Assembly (NCBI RefSeq): GCF_019083965.1
Contig: NZ_JAHRCY010000032.1
Span: forward strand, 1,969 to 65,968
Reading direction: 5' to 3'
Source of the DNA: Catellatospora tritici
Lineage (GTDB): Bacteria > Actinomycetota > Actinomycetes > Mycobacteriales > Micromonosporaceae
DNA length: 64,000 nucleotides
In this document: piece after piece, positions 6,701-15,505 of the stretch
Layout of the letters: each line of letters starts with the position of its first letter
Position numbering within the stretch: position 1 is the first letter of the stretch
The notes under the pieces: model-generated
The model's input: only the letters and a program-made list of their open reading frames with translations
Databases searched by the model: none
What the model was told of the DNA's origin: nothing
Program-made: the position numbers and the translations under genes

Positions 6701-9451
6701 GTCGAGATCCGCACCGGGTCGGTCACCGGCACGCTGGTCGGCACGGCCACCTTCGGCGGCACGGGCGGCTGGCAGACGTACGTCGACGCCACCGCCACGC
6801 TCTCCGGCGTGACCTCGGCGACCGGGCCGCTGTTCCTGATCGCGAAGAACCCGGTCGGTGACACCGGCCAGGGCTCGATCTTCAACGTGAACTGGGTCGA
6901 CTTCGTCGGCCGGGGCGTGTCGGACAACTCGACGCTGGCCGTCACCCCGGGCAGCCTCGCGTTCGGGTCGGTCACGGTCGGGCAGACCAGTGCCGCGCAG
7001 ACGGTCACCGTCACCAACCCGGGCACGGGTGCGGCGTCGGTGTCGGCGATCGCGGTGTCCGGTCCGTACACCCAGAGCAACAACTGCCCGGTCAGCCTGG
7101 CCGCCGGCGGCTCCTGCACCGTCACGGTGCGGTTCGCGCCGACCGCGGTCGGCGCGGGCAACGGCACCCTGTCGGTGACCAACTCGACCACGCCGCAGCC
7201 GATCACGGTCGCGCTGACCGGCACCGGTGCGGACCCGAACACCAACCTGGCCATCGGGGCCACGATGTCGGCCAGCACCAGCGGCGGCGGCTTCCCGGCG
7301 AGCAACGCCAACGACGGCAACACCGGCAGCTACTGGGAGTCGAACAACAACGCCTTCCCGCAGTGGCTGCAGGCGGATCTGGGCTCGGCCAAGTCGGTCA
7401 GCTCGGTGACGATGAAGCTGCCGCCGCCGACGTCGTGGGGTGCGCGCACCCAGACGCTGACGATCCAGGGCAGCACCGACGGCACCAACTTCAGCACGCT
7501 GAAGGCGTCGGCGGGCTACCTGTTCGACCCGAACACCGGCAACACCGCCAGCGCGTCGTTCACCGCGACGTCGGTGCGCTACCTGCGGGTCACCATCACC
7601 GCCAACACCGGCTGGCCCGCCGGGCAGCTCGCCGAGCTGCAGATCTTCGGCGGGGGTACGCCGCCCGGCAGCGCCACCCTGGAGGCCTCGCCCGCGAGCC
7701 TCGCCTTCGGCAACACCGTGATCAACACGACCACTCCCGGCGTGACGGTCACGATCACCAACACCGGCACCGCCGCGGCCACCCTGTCCGCGACCAACAT
7801 CTCGGCGCAGTTCACCCAGACCAACAACTGCACGGGCACCCTGGCCGCCGGGGCGAGCTGCTTCGCCACCGTCTCCTTCGCGCCCACCTCGACCGGTGCC
7901 AAGAGCGGCACGTTCACCGTCAGCAGCAACGCGACCAATCCGACGCTGACGGTCAACCTGTCCGGCACCGGCATCAACCCGATCCCGCCGACGCTGTCGG
8001 TCAGCCCGCCGAGCATCACGTTCCCGGACACCTCGATCGGGTCCAGCGTGGTCCGGCAGGTGTATGTCAGCAACGGCGGCAGCAGCGCCGCGACGCTCAA
8101 CTCCATCACCGCGTCGGGCGCGGGCTTCTCAGTCGGCACCGGCAGCAGCTGCGGCAGCACCCTGGCCGCGAATTCGAACTGCTTCGTCAACGTGGTCTTC
8201 GCGCCCACCACCACCGGTTCGCGCTCGGGCACGCTGACGATCAGCAGCAACGCCAGCAACCCGACGCTGACGGTCCCGCTGTCCGGCAACGGCCTGCCCG
8301 GCCAGACCCCGGCCACACTCACCGCCTCGGCGGTGTCCTTCCCGGACACCGCGGTCGGCGCCAGCGTGGTCCGCACCGCGACAGTCACCAACACCGGCAC
8401 CACCGCCGCGCAGCTCTCCTCGATCACCGCGGCCGGCACCGGGTTCACCCTCGGCAGCAACACCTGCGGCACGGCGCTGTCGGGCGGGGCCAGCTGCACG
8501 ATCAACGTGACCTTCGCGCCCACCTCGGCGGGGGCGAAGACCGGCACGGTGACCGTGAGCAGCAACGCCACCAACCCGACGCTGACGATCAACCTGTCCG
8601 GCAACGGGATCAGCGGCGTCAGCAACCTGGCCCAGGGCAAGCCGGTGACGGTCACCAGCGTGTCGCAGACGTACGTCGGGGCCAACGCGGTCGACGGTGA
8701 CCTCAACACGTACTGGGAGAGCGCCAACAACCAGTTCCCGCAGCAGATCACCGTGGACCTGGGCGGGGCGGCGACGCTCAACTCGGTCGTGCTGAAGCTG
8801 CCGCCGAGCTGGGGCACCCGCACCATGACGCTGTCCGTGCTGGGCAGCACCGACGGTTCGGGGTTCACCACGCTCGTGCCGTCGGCGACGTACACGTTCG
8901 ACCCGGCCACGGGTAACACGGCGACCATCCCGGTCAGCGCGTCGGCCCGGTATGTCCGGCTGAACATCACGGCCAACAGCGGCTGGCCCGCCGGGCAGCT
9001 GGCGGAGTTCCAGGTGCTCGGCACGGGTGGCGGGACCGGCAACCCGGACCTGGCGCTGAACAGGTCGATCAGCGAGAGCAGCCACACCCAGACGTACGCG
9101 GCGGCCAACGCGGTCGACGGCAACGCGGGCACGTACTGGGAGAGCGGCAGCGGGTTCCCGCAGACCCTGACCGTGGACCTGGGCAGCGCCCAGACCGTGG
9201 GCAAGGTCGTGCTGGCGCTGCCCTCGGGCTGGGGTAGCCGCACCCAGACCCTGTCCGTGCTGCGCAGCACCGACGGGTCGAGTTTCACCACAGCTGCCGC
9301 ATCCGCGGCTCTCACCTTCAACCCGACCACCGGCAACACGGTGACCATCACGTTCACCGCCGCCTCGGCCCGCTACGTGCGGCTGAACTTCACGGCCAAC
9401 ACCGGCGCCACCGGTGGCCAGGTCGCGACGTTCTCCGTGTACGCCTCGTAG
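3788..9451 (+). CDS. Secreted multidomain ThuA / sorbosone-dehydrogenase-like / PKD / CBM protein
   Basis: An 1887-residue exported protein, probably acting on extracellular sugars. The GTG at 3788 is set by GAGGAG 6 nt upstream and by a good signal peptide (hydrophobic core, cleavage after AHA at about residue 38). Domains: ThuA-like (about 40-255); glucose/sorbosone dehydrogenase-type beta-propeller (about 268-700, with CCHQGGSMTFD and LATGDNTNPF); PKD (about 700-790); Ig-like region (about 790-895); CBM6-like (about 898-1044); four choice-of-anchor-D repeats (about 1048-1147, 1295-1395, 1399-1501, 1508-1606); and three F5/8 type C discoidin/CBM32 domains (about 1150-1288, 1611-1745, 1753-1887). 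The ThuA-propeller pairing is known in secreted actinobacterial proteins, but this C-terminal series is unusually long. Substrate unknown. Confidence 0.9.
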   Translation: MFRARPARPSLRAALLRVLTVAALALTGLVGLPAAAHAANYNVLVFSKTAGFRHDSIAAGVTAIQQLGAANGFTVEATEDAAAFTDANLARFATVVFLSTTGDILDANQQAAFERYIRAGGGYAGVHAASDTEYGWAWYGNLVGAYFSSHPAVQNATVKVEDPAHPSTASLPAKWTRSDEWYAFQSNPRSRVHVLASLDERSYTPGTATMGADHPIAWCQNYDGGRSWYTAAGHDAAAFSDTAFRAHLLGGIQTTANAVSADCGATRDAGFSKVTLDSNTSNPMELDVAADGRVFYIERDGRVQIIKPTTGTTVTALTLPVFNGNEDGLLGMRLDPSFATNGWIYLYYSPSTGSTRNQVSRFTVSGDTIDPATEKVLLQVTTQRNTCCHQGGSMTFDTAGNLYLATGDNTNPFESDGFAPLDERAGRQDYDSQRTAANTNDLRGKILRIRPQADGTYTVPSGNLFAPGTAQTRAEIYAMGFRNPFRIGIDKATNTLYVADYGPDAGAANASRGPEGTVEWNIIGSAGNYGWPYCVGNNYAYVDYTFPSGPSNGAYNCAAPVNNSPNNTGLTNLPAARAATVDYDYGGNPLFPEIGGGGAPMAGPVYRYNAALVSDRKWPAYYDGKALFGEWNQNKLYTMQVTPDGRSLVDINNLFPSLSFLRPMDLEFGPDGAMYLIEWGTGFGGNNADSGIYRIDYNSGDRSPIAVASGTPTSGPTPLTVQFSSAGSRDPDGQAITYSWAFGDGQTSTAANPSHTYGTAGNYTAQLTVRDPGGKTGVANVPIAVGNTAPTVNLTTPVEGGFFTWGDQVRFTVTVTDPEDGTIDCSRVTVQYYLGHDEHAHPMQTYTGCSGIVQTSLGSGHGDDANTFGVIEATYTDKGGPGGVGAQTGRSTRVLQPKHKQAEFFNTTGRAPSGIGGGDPGVQRETTSDTAGGFQNLGFIEDGDFWSYTPVNLTNIDSVRVRVASPGSGGRVEIRTGSVTGTLVGTATFGGTGGWQTYVDATATLSGVTSATGPLFLIAKNPVGDTGQGSIFNVNWVDFVGRGVSDNSTLAVTPGSLAFGSVTVGQTSAAQTVTVTNPGTGAASVSAIAVSGPYTQSNNCPVSLAAGGSCTVTVRFAPTAVGAGNGTLSVTNSTTPQPITVALTGTGADPNTNLAIGATMSASTSGGGFPASNANDGNTGSYWESNNNAFPQWLQADLGSAKSVSSVTMKLPPPTSWGARTQTLTIQGSTDGTNFSTLKASAGYLFDPNTGNTASASFTATSVRYLRVTITANTGWPAGQLAELQIFGGGTPPGSATLEASPASLAFGNTVINTTTPGVTVTITNTGTAAATLSATNISAQFTQTNNCTGTLAAGASCFATVSFAPTSTGAKSGTFTVSSNATNPTLTVNLSGTGINPIPPTLSVSPPSITFPDTSIGSSVVRQVYVSNGGSSAATLNSITASGAGFSVGTGSSCGSTLAANSNCFVNVVFAPTTTGSRSGTLTISSNASNPTLTVPLSGNGLPGQTPATLTASAVSFPDTAVGASVVRTATVTNTGTTAAQLSSITAAGTGFTLGSNTCGTALSGGASCTINVTFAPTSAGAKTGTVTVSSNATNPTLTINLSGNGISGVSNLAQGKPVTVTSVSQTYVGANAVDGDLNTYWESANNQFPQQITVDLGGAATLNSVVLKLPPSWGTRTMTLSVLGSTDGSGFTTLVPSATYTFDPATGNTATIPVSASARYVRLNITANSGWPAGQLAEFQVLGTGGGTGNPDLALNRSISESSHTQTYAAANAVDGNAGTYWESGSGFPQTLTVDLGSAQTVGKVVLALPSGWGSRTQTLSVLRSTDGSSFTTAAASAALTFNPTTGNTVTITFTAASARYVRLNFTANTGATGGQVATFSVYAS

Positions 9452-9463
9452 CGAGCAGTCCGT

Positions 9464-9502
9464 CCTGACCCCCGTTCCCGCGCCGGCGGGGCGGGGGTCA
9501 GG
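9464..9502. terminator. Bidirectional hairpin between convergent genes
   Basis: CCTGACCCCC (9464-9473) pairs with GGGGGTCAGG (9493-9502). It lies just past the stop of the ThuA giant gene and overlaps the last codons of the convergent coiled-coil gene. Confidence 0.55.
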
Positions 9503-10226
9503 CGTTTGTGCGGCGCCAGCGGCGGCGGGCGGTGTCGCGGATCAGGTTCTTGACCACCTGTGCCTCGTACGCCGCGTCGGCCGCCTCCTGGGTCAGCGCG
9601 TGCGACGCCTGCCGGGCCACCTCGGCGGCCCGCCGGGCGGCGCGTTCCTTGCCCGCCGCGATGTGGAAGCGGCGCGCCGCCTCGGCGTCGTCGGCCCGGC
9701 GGCGCAGCAGGTCGTGGTAGTGGTCCTGCCGCTGCTGGTCCCAGCCGTCGACGTGCTGCCAGACCGCGTGCAGCTGCTGCGCGGTGATGTCGCCGCGCTT
9801 GAACGCGGCGCGGGCCGCCCGAGCGACCTCGCGCAGGTCGCCCTCGGGCAGCGGGGTCTCGGTCGGCAGCGCCGCCGCCGCGGCGTTCGCCTCGTCCAGC
9901 AGTTCGGTCGCGGCCACGTGCTCCTGCCAGGCGACGTCGCGCGCCGCCTCGGCCTCGGCCAGCTCGGCCGCGGTCCGCTCGGCGGTGTGCACGGCTTCGC
10001 GGGCCAGCTCCAGCACCTCGGCCGCGACCCGTTCCAGCTCGTCGGCCTCGACGGCGAGCTTTTCCCGGTCGGCGGCGTTCAGGCGCGGCGGTGCCCCGCC
10101 GTCGCGCCGTTGCTGCGCGTGGACGGTGATTCCCAAAAACACGATCGCCAAGAGGGTGACGGGCAGCCCACCCAGCAGCATCGCGGCTGATTGCGTCACC
10201 TGCTCGACCTTAGTATCGATTCGCAT
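9498..10226 (-). CDS. Membrane-anchored coiled-coil protein, function unknown
   Basis: I do not recognise a family. The 242-residue protein starts with one hydrophobic segment (about residues 14-36, AAMLLGGLPVTLLAIVFLG), followed by a long, charged, Ala/Glu/Arg-rich helical stretch (about 50-240) that should form a coiled coil. The N-terminal membrane anchor makes the rest either cytoplasmic or external; Arg/Lys-rich flanks do not decide it. The ATG at 10226 is the first possible start. The gene is divergent from the FAD oxidoreductase, with under 80 bp between starts, and convergent with the ThuA gene. Codon use looks native. Confidence 0.65.
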   Translation of the reverse strand: MRIDTKVEQVTQSAAMLLGGLPVTLLAIVFLGITVHAQQRRDGGAPPRLNAADREKLAVEADELERVAAEVLELAREAVHTAERTAAELAEAEAARDVAWQEHVAATELLDEANAAAAALPTETPLPEGDLREVARAARAAFKRGDITAQQLHAVWQHVDGWDQQRQDHYHDLLRRRADDAEAARRFHIAAGKERAARRAAEVARQASHALTQEAADAAYEAQVVKNLIRDTARRRWRRTNA

Positions 10227-10304
10227 TGATCGTTAGGCCCCGGGGCTGTCCGGTCTGTGCCAGGCCCACTCGACCTCGGCGCTCCGTGGCGCGAAGATGT
10301 CCCG

Positions 10305-12230
10305 GTGACCCACCCCGATCACATGCCCAATGGGCCGTCGCCGCGCAGTGGAACCGCTGTCGTCATCGGCGCCGGTATCGCCGGACTCAGCGTCGCCCGC
10401 GTCCTTGCCGGCGGATACGCCCAGGTCATCGTGCTTGACCGCGACCGCCTGCCGGACCAGGCCGTGCCCCGGCGCGGCGTGCCGCAGGGCTACCACGGCG
10501 CGGTGCTGCTCGCCGCCGGGCAGCAGGCGCTCACCGCGATCTTCCCCGGGCTGGTCGACGACCTCGTCGCGGCCGGGGCGGTGCCGTTCGAGCCGGGTGT
10601 CGAGATGGCGGTGTTCCGGTTCGGGGCGCTCTACCCGCGTGAACCGGTCGGGCTGAGCCTGGTCTCGTTCAGCCGCCCGCTGCTGGAACTGACGCTGCGG
10701 CAGCGGCTCGCGGCCCTGCCCAACGTCACCGTGTACGACGACACCTCCGTCGCCGGGCTCACCGGCGACGGCACGCAGGTCACCGGCGTGACGCTCGCCG
10801 ACGGGCGGCACTTCGCCACCGACATGGTCGTCGACTGCACCGGCCGCGGGGCGCGGTCCGACCGCTGGATCGCCGCGCTGGGCTTCCCCACTCCGGAAGC
10901 CTCCGAGGTGAAGATCAACGTTGGGTACGCCACCCGCCTGCTTCGCCGCGCCCCCGGCGACCTGCCCGAGGGCAAGGCACTGCTGATCCTGCCCGCGCCC
11001 CCGCACGAGAAACGGGCCGGGATGGCGCTGCCGATCGAGGGCGACCGGTGGCTGGTCACCATGGGCGGCTGGCACGGCGAGTTCCCGGCCAGCGGCGACT
11101 GGGAAGGGTTCGCCGCGCACGCGCGGGCACTGCCGTACCAGGGACTGACCCGGTTGCTGGACCGGGCCGAACCGCTGACCGACGTGGTGTCGTTCGGGTT
11201 CCCGTCCAGTCGTCGACGGCACTTCGAGCAGCTGACGTACGTGCCCGCCGGATACCTGGCCATGGGCGACGCGTTCTGCTGCTTCAACCCGATCTACGGG
11301 CAGGGCATGACCTGCGCGGCGATGCAGGCGGTGGCGCTGGGACGGCTGCTGGACGAGCACGGCGTCCCGACCGCCGCGATGGCGCGCGCCTTCTACCAGG
11401 AGGCGGCCCGGATCGTGGCCACGCCGTGGCAGTTCGCCTCCGGCGGCGACTTCGCGTACCCCGAGACGGCCGGGGACCGGCCGAAGGGGATCGCGGTGCT
11501 GAACAAGTACTCGCGGCGGATCCAGCTCGCCACGCAGGTCGATCCGGAGCTGCGCAAACTGTTCACGACGGTGCAGCATCTGCTGGTGCCGCCGGACGTG
11601 CTGCGTACGCCCGGAATGGTGCTGCGGGTGCTGCGGACCTCGCGGCTGGCGCCCGGGTTGAAGGGCGGGCCGGTCGAGCTGGTGCCCGAGGTCGCGGTCA
11701 CGCCCGTCGTCGCTGTTCCCCCGGCGGCCCCGGCCCCGGCGGCTGCCGCCGTGGCGGAACCGACGACCGAGCTTCCGCTGGTGACGCTGGCGCAGCAGCA
11801 GCGGGGCATCGAGGGGACGCAGCGGGCCCTGGACGCGGTCCTGATCGGCGTGCTGGCGGCCGAGGGGGTATTGGACGGACCGGCGGGCGACTCGCCCGAG
11901 GCTTCGCCCGCTCCGACCGGCGCCGCGGACCAGGCTGAGGTTGGCGCGGATGTCGGCGCGGCGGTGGCGGCCGCGGTCGTGGCCGGGGCGGACACCGCGC
12001 TCATCGAGCCGGAGCAGGACGCTCCGGCCATGGAGAGCTCGGTCGAACCGGCGGCCGAGGGGTCGCGGGCACCGGGAGAGGCGGATGGTGCCGCAGCCGG
12101 GTCCGGCGCTGTCGAGGAGGATGTCGCCCAGCCGGAGTCGGATGACGAGGGCGGGGCCGGCACGGACTCGTCGGCGGATGCGACGGACTCCTCATCGGCC
12201 TCGGATGCGGGTGACAGCGGAGGCGAGTGA
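10305..12230 (+). CDS. FAD-dependent monooxygenase-like protein with long acidic tail
   Basis: A 641-residue flavoprotein of the PHBH/geranylgeranyl-reductase-like class. Residues about 15-450 form the enzyme: Rossmann motif VIGAGIAGLSVARVL, dinucleotide-binding GRGARSDRW region, and the second FAD motif GYLAMGDAFCCFNPIYGQGM. The last ~180 residues are Ala/Pro/Glu/Ser/Asp-rich, low in complexity and probably disordered. This tail is not part of the family. The start is uncertain. GTG 10305 gives a short leader before the Rossmann motif. An in-frame GTG at 10257 and ATG at 10323 are alternatives. No obvious pathway partners are adjacent. Substrate unknown. Confidence 0.8.
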   Translation: MTHPDHMPNGPSPRSGTAVVIGAGIAGLSVARVLAGGYAQVIVLDRDRLPDQAVPRRGVPQGYHGAVLLAAGQQALTAIFPGLVDDLVAAGAVPFEPGVEMAVFRFGALYPREPVGLSLVSFSRPLLELTLRQRLAALPNVTVYDDTSVAGLTGDGTQVTGVTLADGRHFATDMVVDCTGRGARSDRWIAALGFPTPEASEVKINVGYATRLLRRAPGDLPEGKALLILPAPPHEKRAGMALPIEGDRWLVTMGGWHGEFPASGDWEGFAAHARALPYQGLTRLLDRAEPLTDVVSFGFPSSRRRHFEQLTYVPAGYLAMGDAFCCFNPIYGQGMTCAAMQAVALGRLLDEHGVPTAAMARAFYQEAARIVATPWQFASGGDFAYPETAGDRPKGIAVLNKYSRRIQLATQVDPELRKLFTTVQHLLVPPDVLRTPGMVLRVLRTSRLAPGLKGGPVELVPEVAVTPVVAVPPAAPAPAAAAVAEPTTELPLVTLAQQQRGIEGTQRALDAVLIGVLAAEGVLDGPAGDSPEASPAPTGAADQAEVGADVGAAVAAAVVAGADTALIEPEQDAPAMESSVEPAAEGSRAPGEADGAAAGSGAVEEDVAQPESDDEGGAGTDSSADATDSSSASDAGDSGGE

Positions 12231-12335
12231 ACCTCGACGGGCTGAGGCCCGTGAGAATCCGCGATGCCAGGGCAACCACGGCCGGGAGCCATCCGGTACA
12301 TGGGTTTGACCGCAGCATCAGGGAGGGCGACGGGG

Positions 12336-13826
12336 ATGGCCGGGACGGCGGAGTTCGACGAGTTCGTGAGGACCCGCTCGCGGCATCTGCTGCGGATCGC
12401 GTATCTGCTCACCGGCGACCACGCGCTCGCCGAGGACCTGCTGCAGACCGCGCTGGCCAGGTCGTGGTCGGCGTGGCGTCGCATCGACGGCGACCCGGAG
12501 GCGTACGTGCGGCAGGTGCTGGTCAACACGTACAACTCCTGGTGGCGCCGCCGCTGGAACGGCGAGCGCCCCACCGAGGCCCTGCCGGAGCAGCCGATCA
12601 GCGCACCGCAGGTCGCCGTCGACGAACGCGACCAGGTGTGGCGCGCCCTGTCCCGGCTGCCGAGGCAGCAGAAGCTGGTGCTGGTGCTGCGCTACTTCGA
12701 AGACCTCAGCGAGGCCGAGATCGCTTCGGCGCTGGGCATCTCCAACGGCTCGGTCAAGAGCCACGCCTCCAAGGCGTTGGCCAAGCTGCGCCTCGACCCG
12801 ACCCTGCGTGTGCTGCCGTCGCCCGGCGACGACGATGTACCCGCGGGCAACGAGCGGGTGGCCGCGGTGCGGGAGCGTATCGCCCAGCGCCGCCGGGGAC
12901 GGCTGGCCGCCCTCATCGCCGCATGCGCGGTCTTGCTGGCCGCCGTGGGCGGATACCTCGTGGCGCCACGGGCCGACCGCGACGAGGCGGCCGACCGCCC
13001 CAAGATTCAGGACGTTTCCGACTTCCCCGAGTACTACAACGGCTACCACACGGTGCTGCGCGCTCAGGTGAGATTCGACCAGCGGCCCGCCAGCTTCACC
13101 TGGACCCCGTCCACTCTCGACTTCGCGGTGTTCCCGATGTGCAAGGCGGTGCTCGGCGACGACCTCCACGTCATGACGAAGATCAGCATCAACGGCACGT
13201 ACGTCGCCGGGAGCAGCTGCTACCCCGACGAGCTGGTGGGGGGCGGCCGGATCACCGCGTCACGCGAGGGCCTGCGCGCAGCCGGGGTGCAGGTGGGCAA
13301 ACCCGCGACCGTCACGCTGACGATCGGCGAGGTCGAGACCCGCCTGGCCGACTCGGCACCCGGCAGCGTCCAGACCTGGGGATCGGGTGGCACGCCGCCC
13401 GCGGACGGGATCATCGCCGTGGTGATCGGTGAGCCGGTGCCGTTCGACGAGTTCCCGCTGCCGCCGCGTCCGGCCGAGCTGAAGCCGCTCACCCGGACGT
13501 ACGACGGGGGCGACCCGGAGTCGGCCGCGATGATCGAGAGCGGCGGTACGCACAGCTCGACGGTCCGCTGGGGGGACAAACTGGAGTTGCTGTGCCGGTC
13601 CCAGACCCCGGGCCTGCTGCGGATCAGGGTCGACGGCATCGAGGTGCAGACCATGAGCTGGTGGGACTACCGGCAGGGCGGGTGGTCGGCGCAGATCGAC
13701 TCCGCGACACCGGCGCTGAAAGACGCGGGCTTCCACCCGGCACCGGGCACCGACGTCACCGTCACCGTGGAACCGCAGTACCTGACGGGTGACTGGTACC
13801 TGACGATCTGGTCCGTCACCGGATGA
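12336..13826 (+). CDS. SigE-family ECF sigma factor fused to a membrane segment and ectodomain
   Basis: A 496-residue fusion. Residues about 5-165 are a SigE-type ECF sigma factor: region 2 (FDEFVRTRSRHLLRIAYLLT, AEDLLQTALARSW), and region 4 (LPRQQKLVLVLRYFEDLSEAEIA with HTH LGISNGSVKSHASKAL). Residues about 195-220 hold Arg-rich sequence followed by one transmembrane helix (LAALIAACAVLLAAVGGYLV). The remaining ~275 residues are a beta-rich, presumably extracytoplasmic domain. The same polypeptide thus joins a transcription factor to a possible sensor, and would have to be tethered or cleaved to act. No anti-sigma gene is adjacent. The ATG at 12336 follows GGGAGG; an ATG at 12300 is possible. 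Confidence 0.85.
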   Translation: MAGTAEFDEFVRTRSRHLLRIAYLLTGDHALAEDLLQTALARSWSAWRRIDGDPEAYVRQVLVNTYNSWWRRRWNGERPTEALPEQPISAPQVAVDERDQVWRALSRLPRQQKLVLVLRYFEDLSEAEIASALGISNGSVKSHASKALAKLRLDPTLRVLPSPGDDDVPAGNERVAAVRERIAQRRRGRLAALIAACAVLLAAVGGYLVAPRADRDEAADRPKIQDVSDFPEYYNGYHTVLRAQVRFDQRPASFTWTPSTLDFAVFPMCKAVLGDDLHVMTKISINGTYVAGSSCYPDELVGGGRITASREGLRAAGVQVGKPATVTLTIGEVETRLADSAPGSVQTWGSGGTPPADGIIAVVIGEPVPFDEFPLPPRPAELKPLTRTYDGGDPESAAMIESGGTHSSTVRWGDKLELLCRSQTPGLLRIRVDGIEVQTMSWWDYRQGGWSAQIDSATPALKDAGFHPAPGTDVTVTVEPQYLTGDWYLTIWSVTG

Positions 13827-13973
13827 ACCTGACCGGTCGGTAGCCGCCTCCCGGAGTCGCACGGATCGTGGCCACGCCGTGCCGTTCTTTCTGGCGCGGA
13901 CCGAGGGTGCCACTGCCTCGACGGCACGCGGACCCGCTGACGGCGGGCGCCGCCTGGCCGGGTACGACCGGGA

Positions 13974-14942
13974 TCAGTACCCGACCAGGCGGTGCAGACG
14001 CAGGAACGACTCCTGGAAACCGAGCGCGGGCCACGCGCGCGAGGACAGCAGGTTGGTGACCCGCCAGTCGGTGACGACGCAGGTGTGCCCGGCCTCGGCC
14101 GCCCAGGACAGGACCGCCTCGCCGAGCGCCCGGCCCGCGCCGAGCCCGCGCGCGTGCGGCAGCACGGCCGCGAAACCGAGGAACCCGGCATTTTCCGGCC
14201 GGGCCAGCGTGCTGTGCGAACTCGACTTCTCCAGCGCGCAGCCGACCGCCGACCCGATCACCTCGCCCTCGTGCTCGGCGACGAAGGTGGTGAAGTCGGG
14301 ATTGTCGAAATCTTCCGCCCACTCGGCGAGCGACTCCTCGATCGCGGGCGGCGGGGCCGCCGAGAAGACGGGGGTACGGATCTGGTGCTCGGGCAGCGTC
14401 ACTTCCAGCTGGGCCAGCACCGGGATGTCGGCGCGCTCGGCGCGCCGGATGGCGACCTTCGGCTCGATCAGCTCGCCAGGCTGCGGCAGCGGCCGCAGGC
14501 CGTGTGCGTGCTGCTGGCCGAAGCCCACCCGGAACCAGGCCCGGACCAGGTCGGCGTCATCAGCCGGGGTGAGCACGTAGTGCGCCTTGCGCCCTTCGGC
14601 GACCCAGCGGTCGGCGGCGACTGCGTACAGCTCGCGCATCGCCTCCGGCTCGGTGGCGGCCTGACCGGCGGCCTCGACCCACATGTTGTCGCCCCACGTC
14701 GGCGACGTCTTGGGTGAGCCGAGCAGGTAACCGACCATGGCACCGCCCCGGAAGGCGACCGCGCCGCAGGCGTGCTCGGCCTCGGCGGCGGCGCGGACGA
14801 CCTCCTCGGTCGCCGACGGCTGCTCGTAGCGCGGCGACAGCAGCGGCTGCGCCTGCCGATGACGGCGGTGGCGCTGCGCCAGCAGTTCGGCGGCGGCCGG
14901 GATGTCGTCTGCGGCGAACGGCCGGACCTCAAGGTGGGACAT
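13974..14942 (-). CDS. Tandem GNAT N-acetyltransferase
   Basis: A 322-residue protein with two GNAT folds in tandem, as in many actinobacterial acetyltransferases where only one half is active. The N-terminal half (about 1-150) has VRPFAADDIPAAAELL and a weak acetyl-CoA loop. The C-terminal half (about 165-320) has the better AcCoA-binding motif, ARGLGAGRALGEAVL, preceded by FLGFAAVLP. Substrate not predictable. It stands alone on the minus strand, convergent with the sigma-fusion gene; 13827-13973 between them shows no further gene. Confidence 0.85.
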   Translation of the reverse strand: MSHLEVRPFAADDIPAAAELLAQRHRRHRQAQPLLSPRYEQPSATEEVVRAAAEAEHACGAVAFRGGAMVGYLLGSPKTSPTWGDNMWVEAAGQAATEPEAMRELYAVAADRWVAEGRKAHYVLTPADDADLVRAWFRVGFGQQHAHGLRPLPQPGELIEPKVAIRRAERADIPVLAQLEVTLPEHQIRTPVFSAAPPPAIEESLAEWAEDFDNPDFTTFVAEHEGEVIGSAVGCALEKSSSHSTLARPENAGFLGFAAVLPHARGLGAGRALGEAVLSWAAEAGHTCVVTDWRVTNLLSSRAWPALGFQESFLRLHRLVGY

Positions 14943-15068
14943 GCGGCGAAGTTAGCGCCGAGCAGAACAGCCGACAACCGGATTTCGACGGTTGACGGGC
15001 AACGCACCGCAGGACTCTGCCGCCGGTATGGATCCCGCAGCGCATCGAGTGGCACCAGAGCGGCAAGC

Positions 15069-15269
15069 TCAGTGGCGTGAAGTCGGACTCTCGCCGACTA
15101 TCACGTAGGTGCGCGTCGCCCACTGGTGCGCCGGGCACGGATGCGGGGTGGTAATGCCGTATTCGGACAAGCAGCCCGTGCAGCACCCGAATTCGTCCGA
15201 GACATGGATGGAAAGGACGGCGTCGGCTGCTTTGACGATGTCCGGAGCGCCGGTCGAGTCCGAAGTCAT
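15069..15269 (-). CDS. Small Cys-rich protein, function unknown
   Basis: A 66-residue protein with five cysteines, four of them in paired motifs (GCCTGCL, then HPCPAHQW), which could bind a metal ion or form disulfides. It has no signal peptide. The ATG overlaps the stop of the preceding 30-residue ORF as ATGA, a sign of translational coupling. Short proteins of this general pattern (…CxGC…PCPxxxWA) occur beside XRE regulators in actinomycetes, from memory; I cannot confirm the family here. It is divergent from the XRE regulator gene across 225 bp and probably under its control. Confidence 0.6.
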   Translation of the reverse strand: MTSDSTGAPDIVKAADAVLSIHVSDEFGCCTGCLSEYGITTPHPCPAHQWATRTYVIVGESPTSRH

Positions 15270-15358
15270 GACTCGTCACCGCCGAATACCCGTGCGAACG
15301 GCGTGCCAACAGCCGAGACGGCCTGTTCGGCAGCGGTGGCGGAAAGATAGAGTGGCAT
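15266..15358 (-). CDS. 30-residue ORF with strong Shine-Dalgarno, coupled to the Cys-rich small protein
   Basis: The ORF encodes MPLYLSATAAEQAVSAVGTP followed by FARVFGGDES. It is supported by AGGAGG ending 6 nt before the ATG, among the best ribosome-binding sites in the window, and by the ATGA overlap with the next ORF. The peptide is not clearly hydrophobic and carries no signal sequence. It may be a functional microprotein or a leader that couples translation of the downstream gene. It is not recognised. Confidence 0.5.
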   Translation of the reverse strand: MPLYLSATAAEQAVSAVGTPFARVFGGDES

Positions 15359-15505
15359 GAACCACCTCCTGTGGAGTTGTGGGGAGGCGGGGCGCGGCGA
15401 CCAACCAAGCAGTCCCGCCTCCGGCTTCGATCCTGTGGCCCGAACGTTCTGTAACGGGTCGTCACTTTCTCTCTACCGACCGTAGTCCGATTGACGGATG
15501 CCGCT

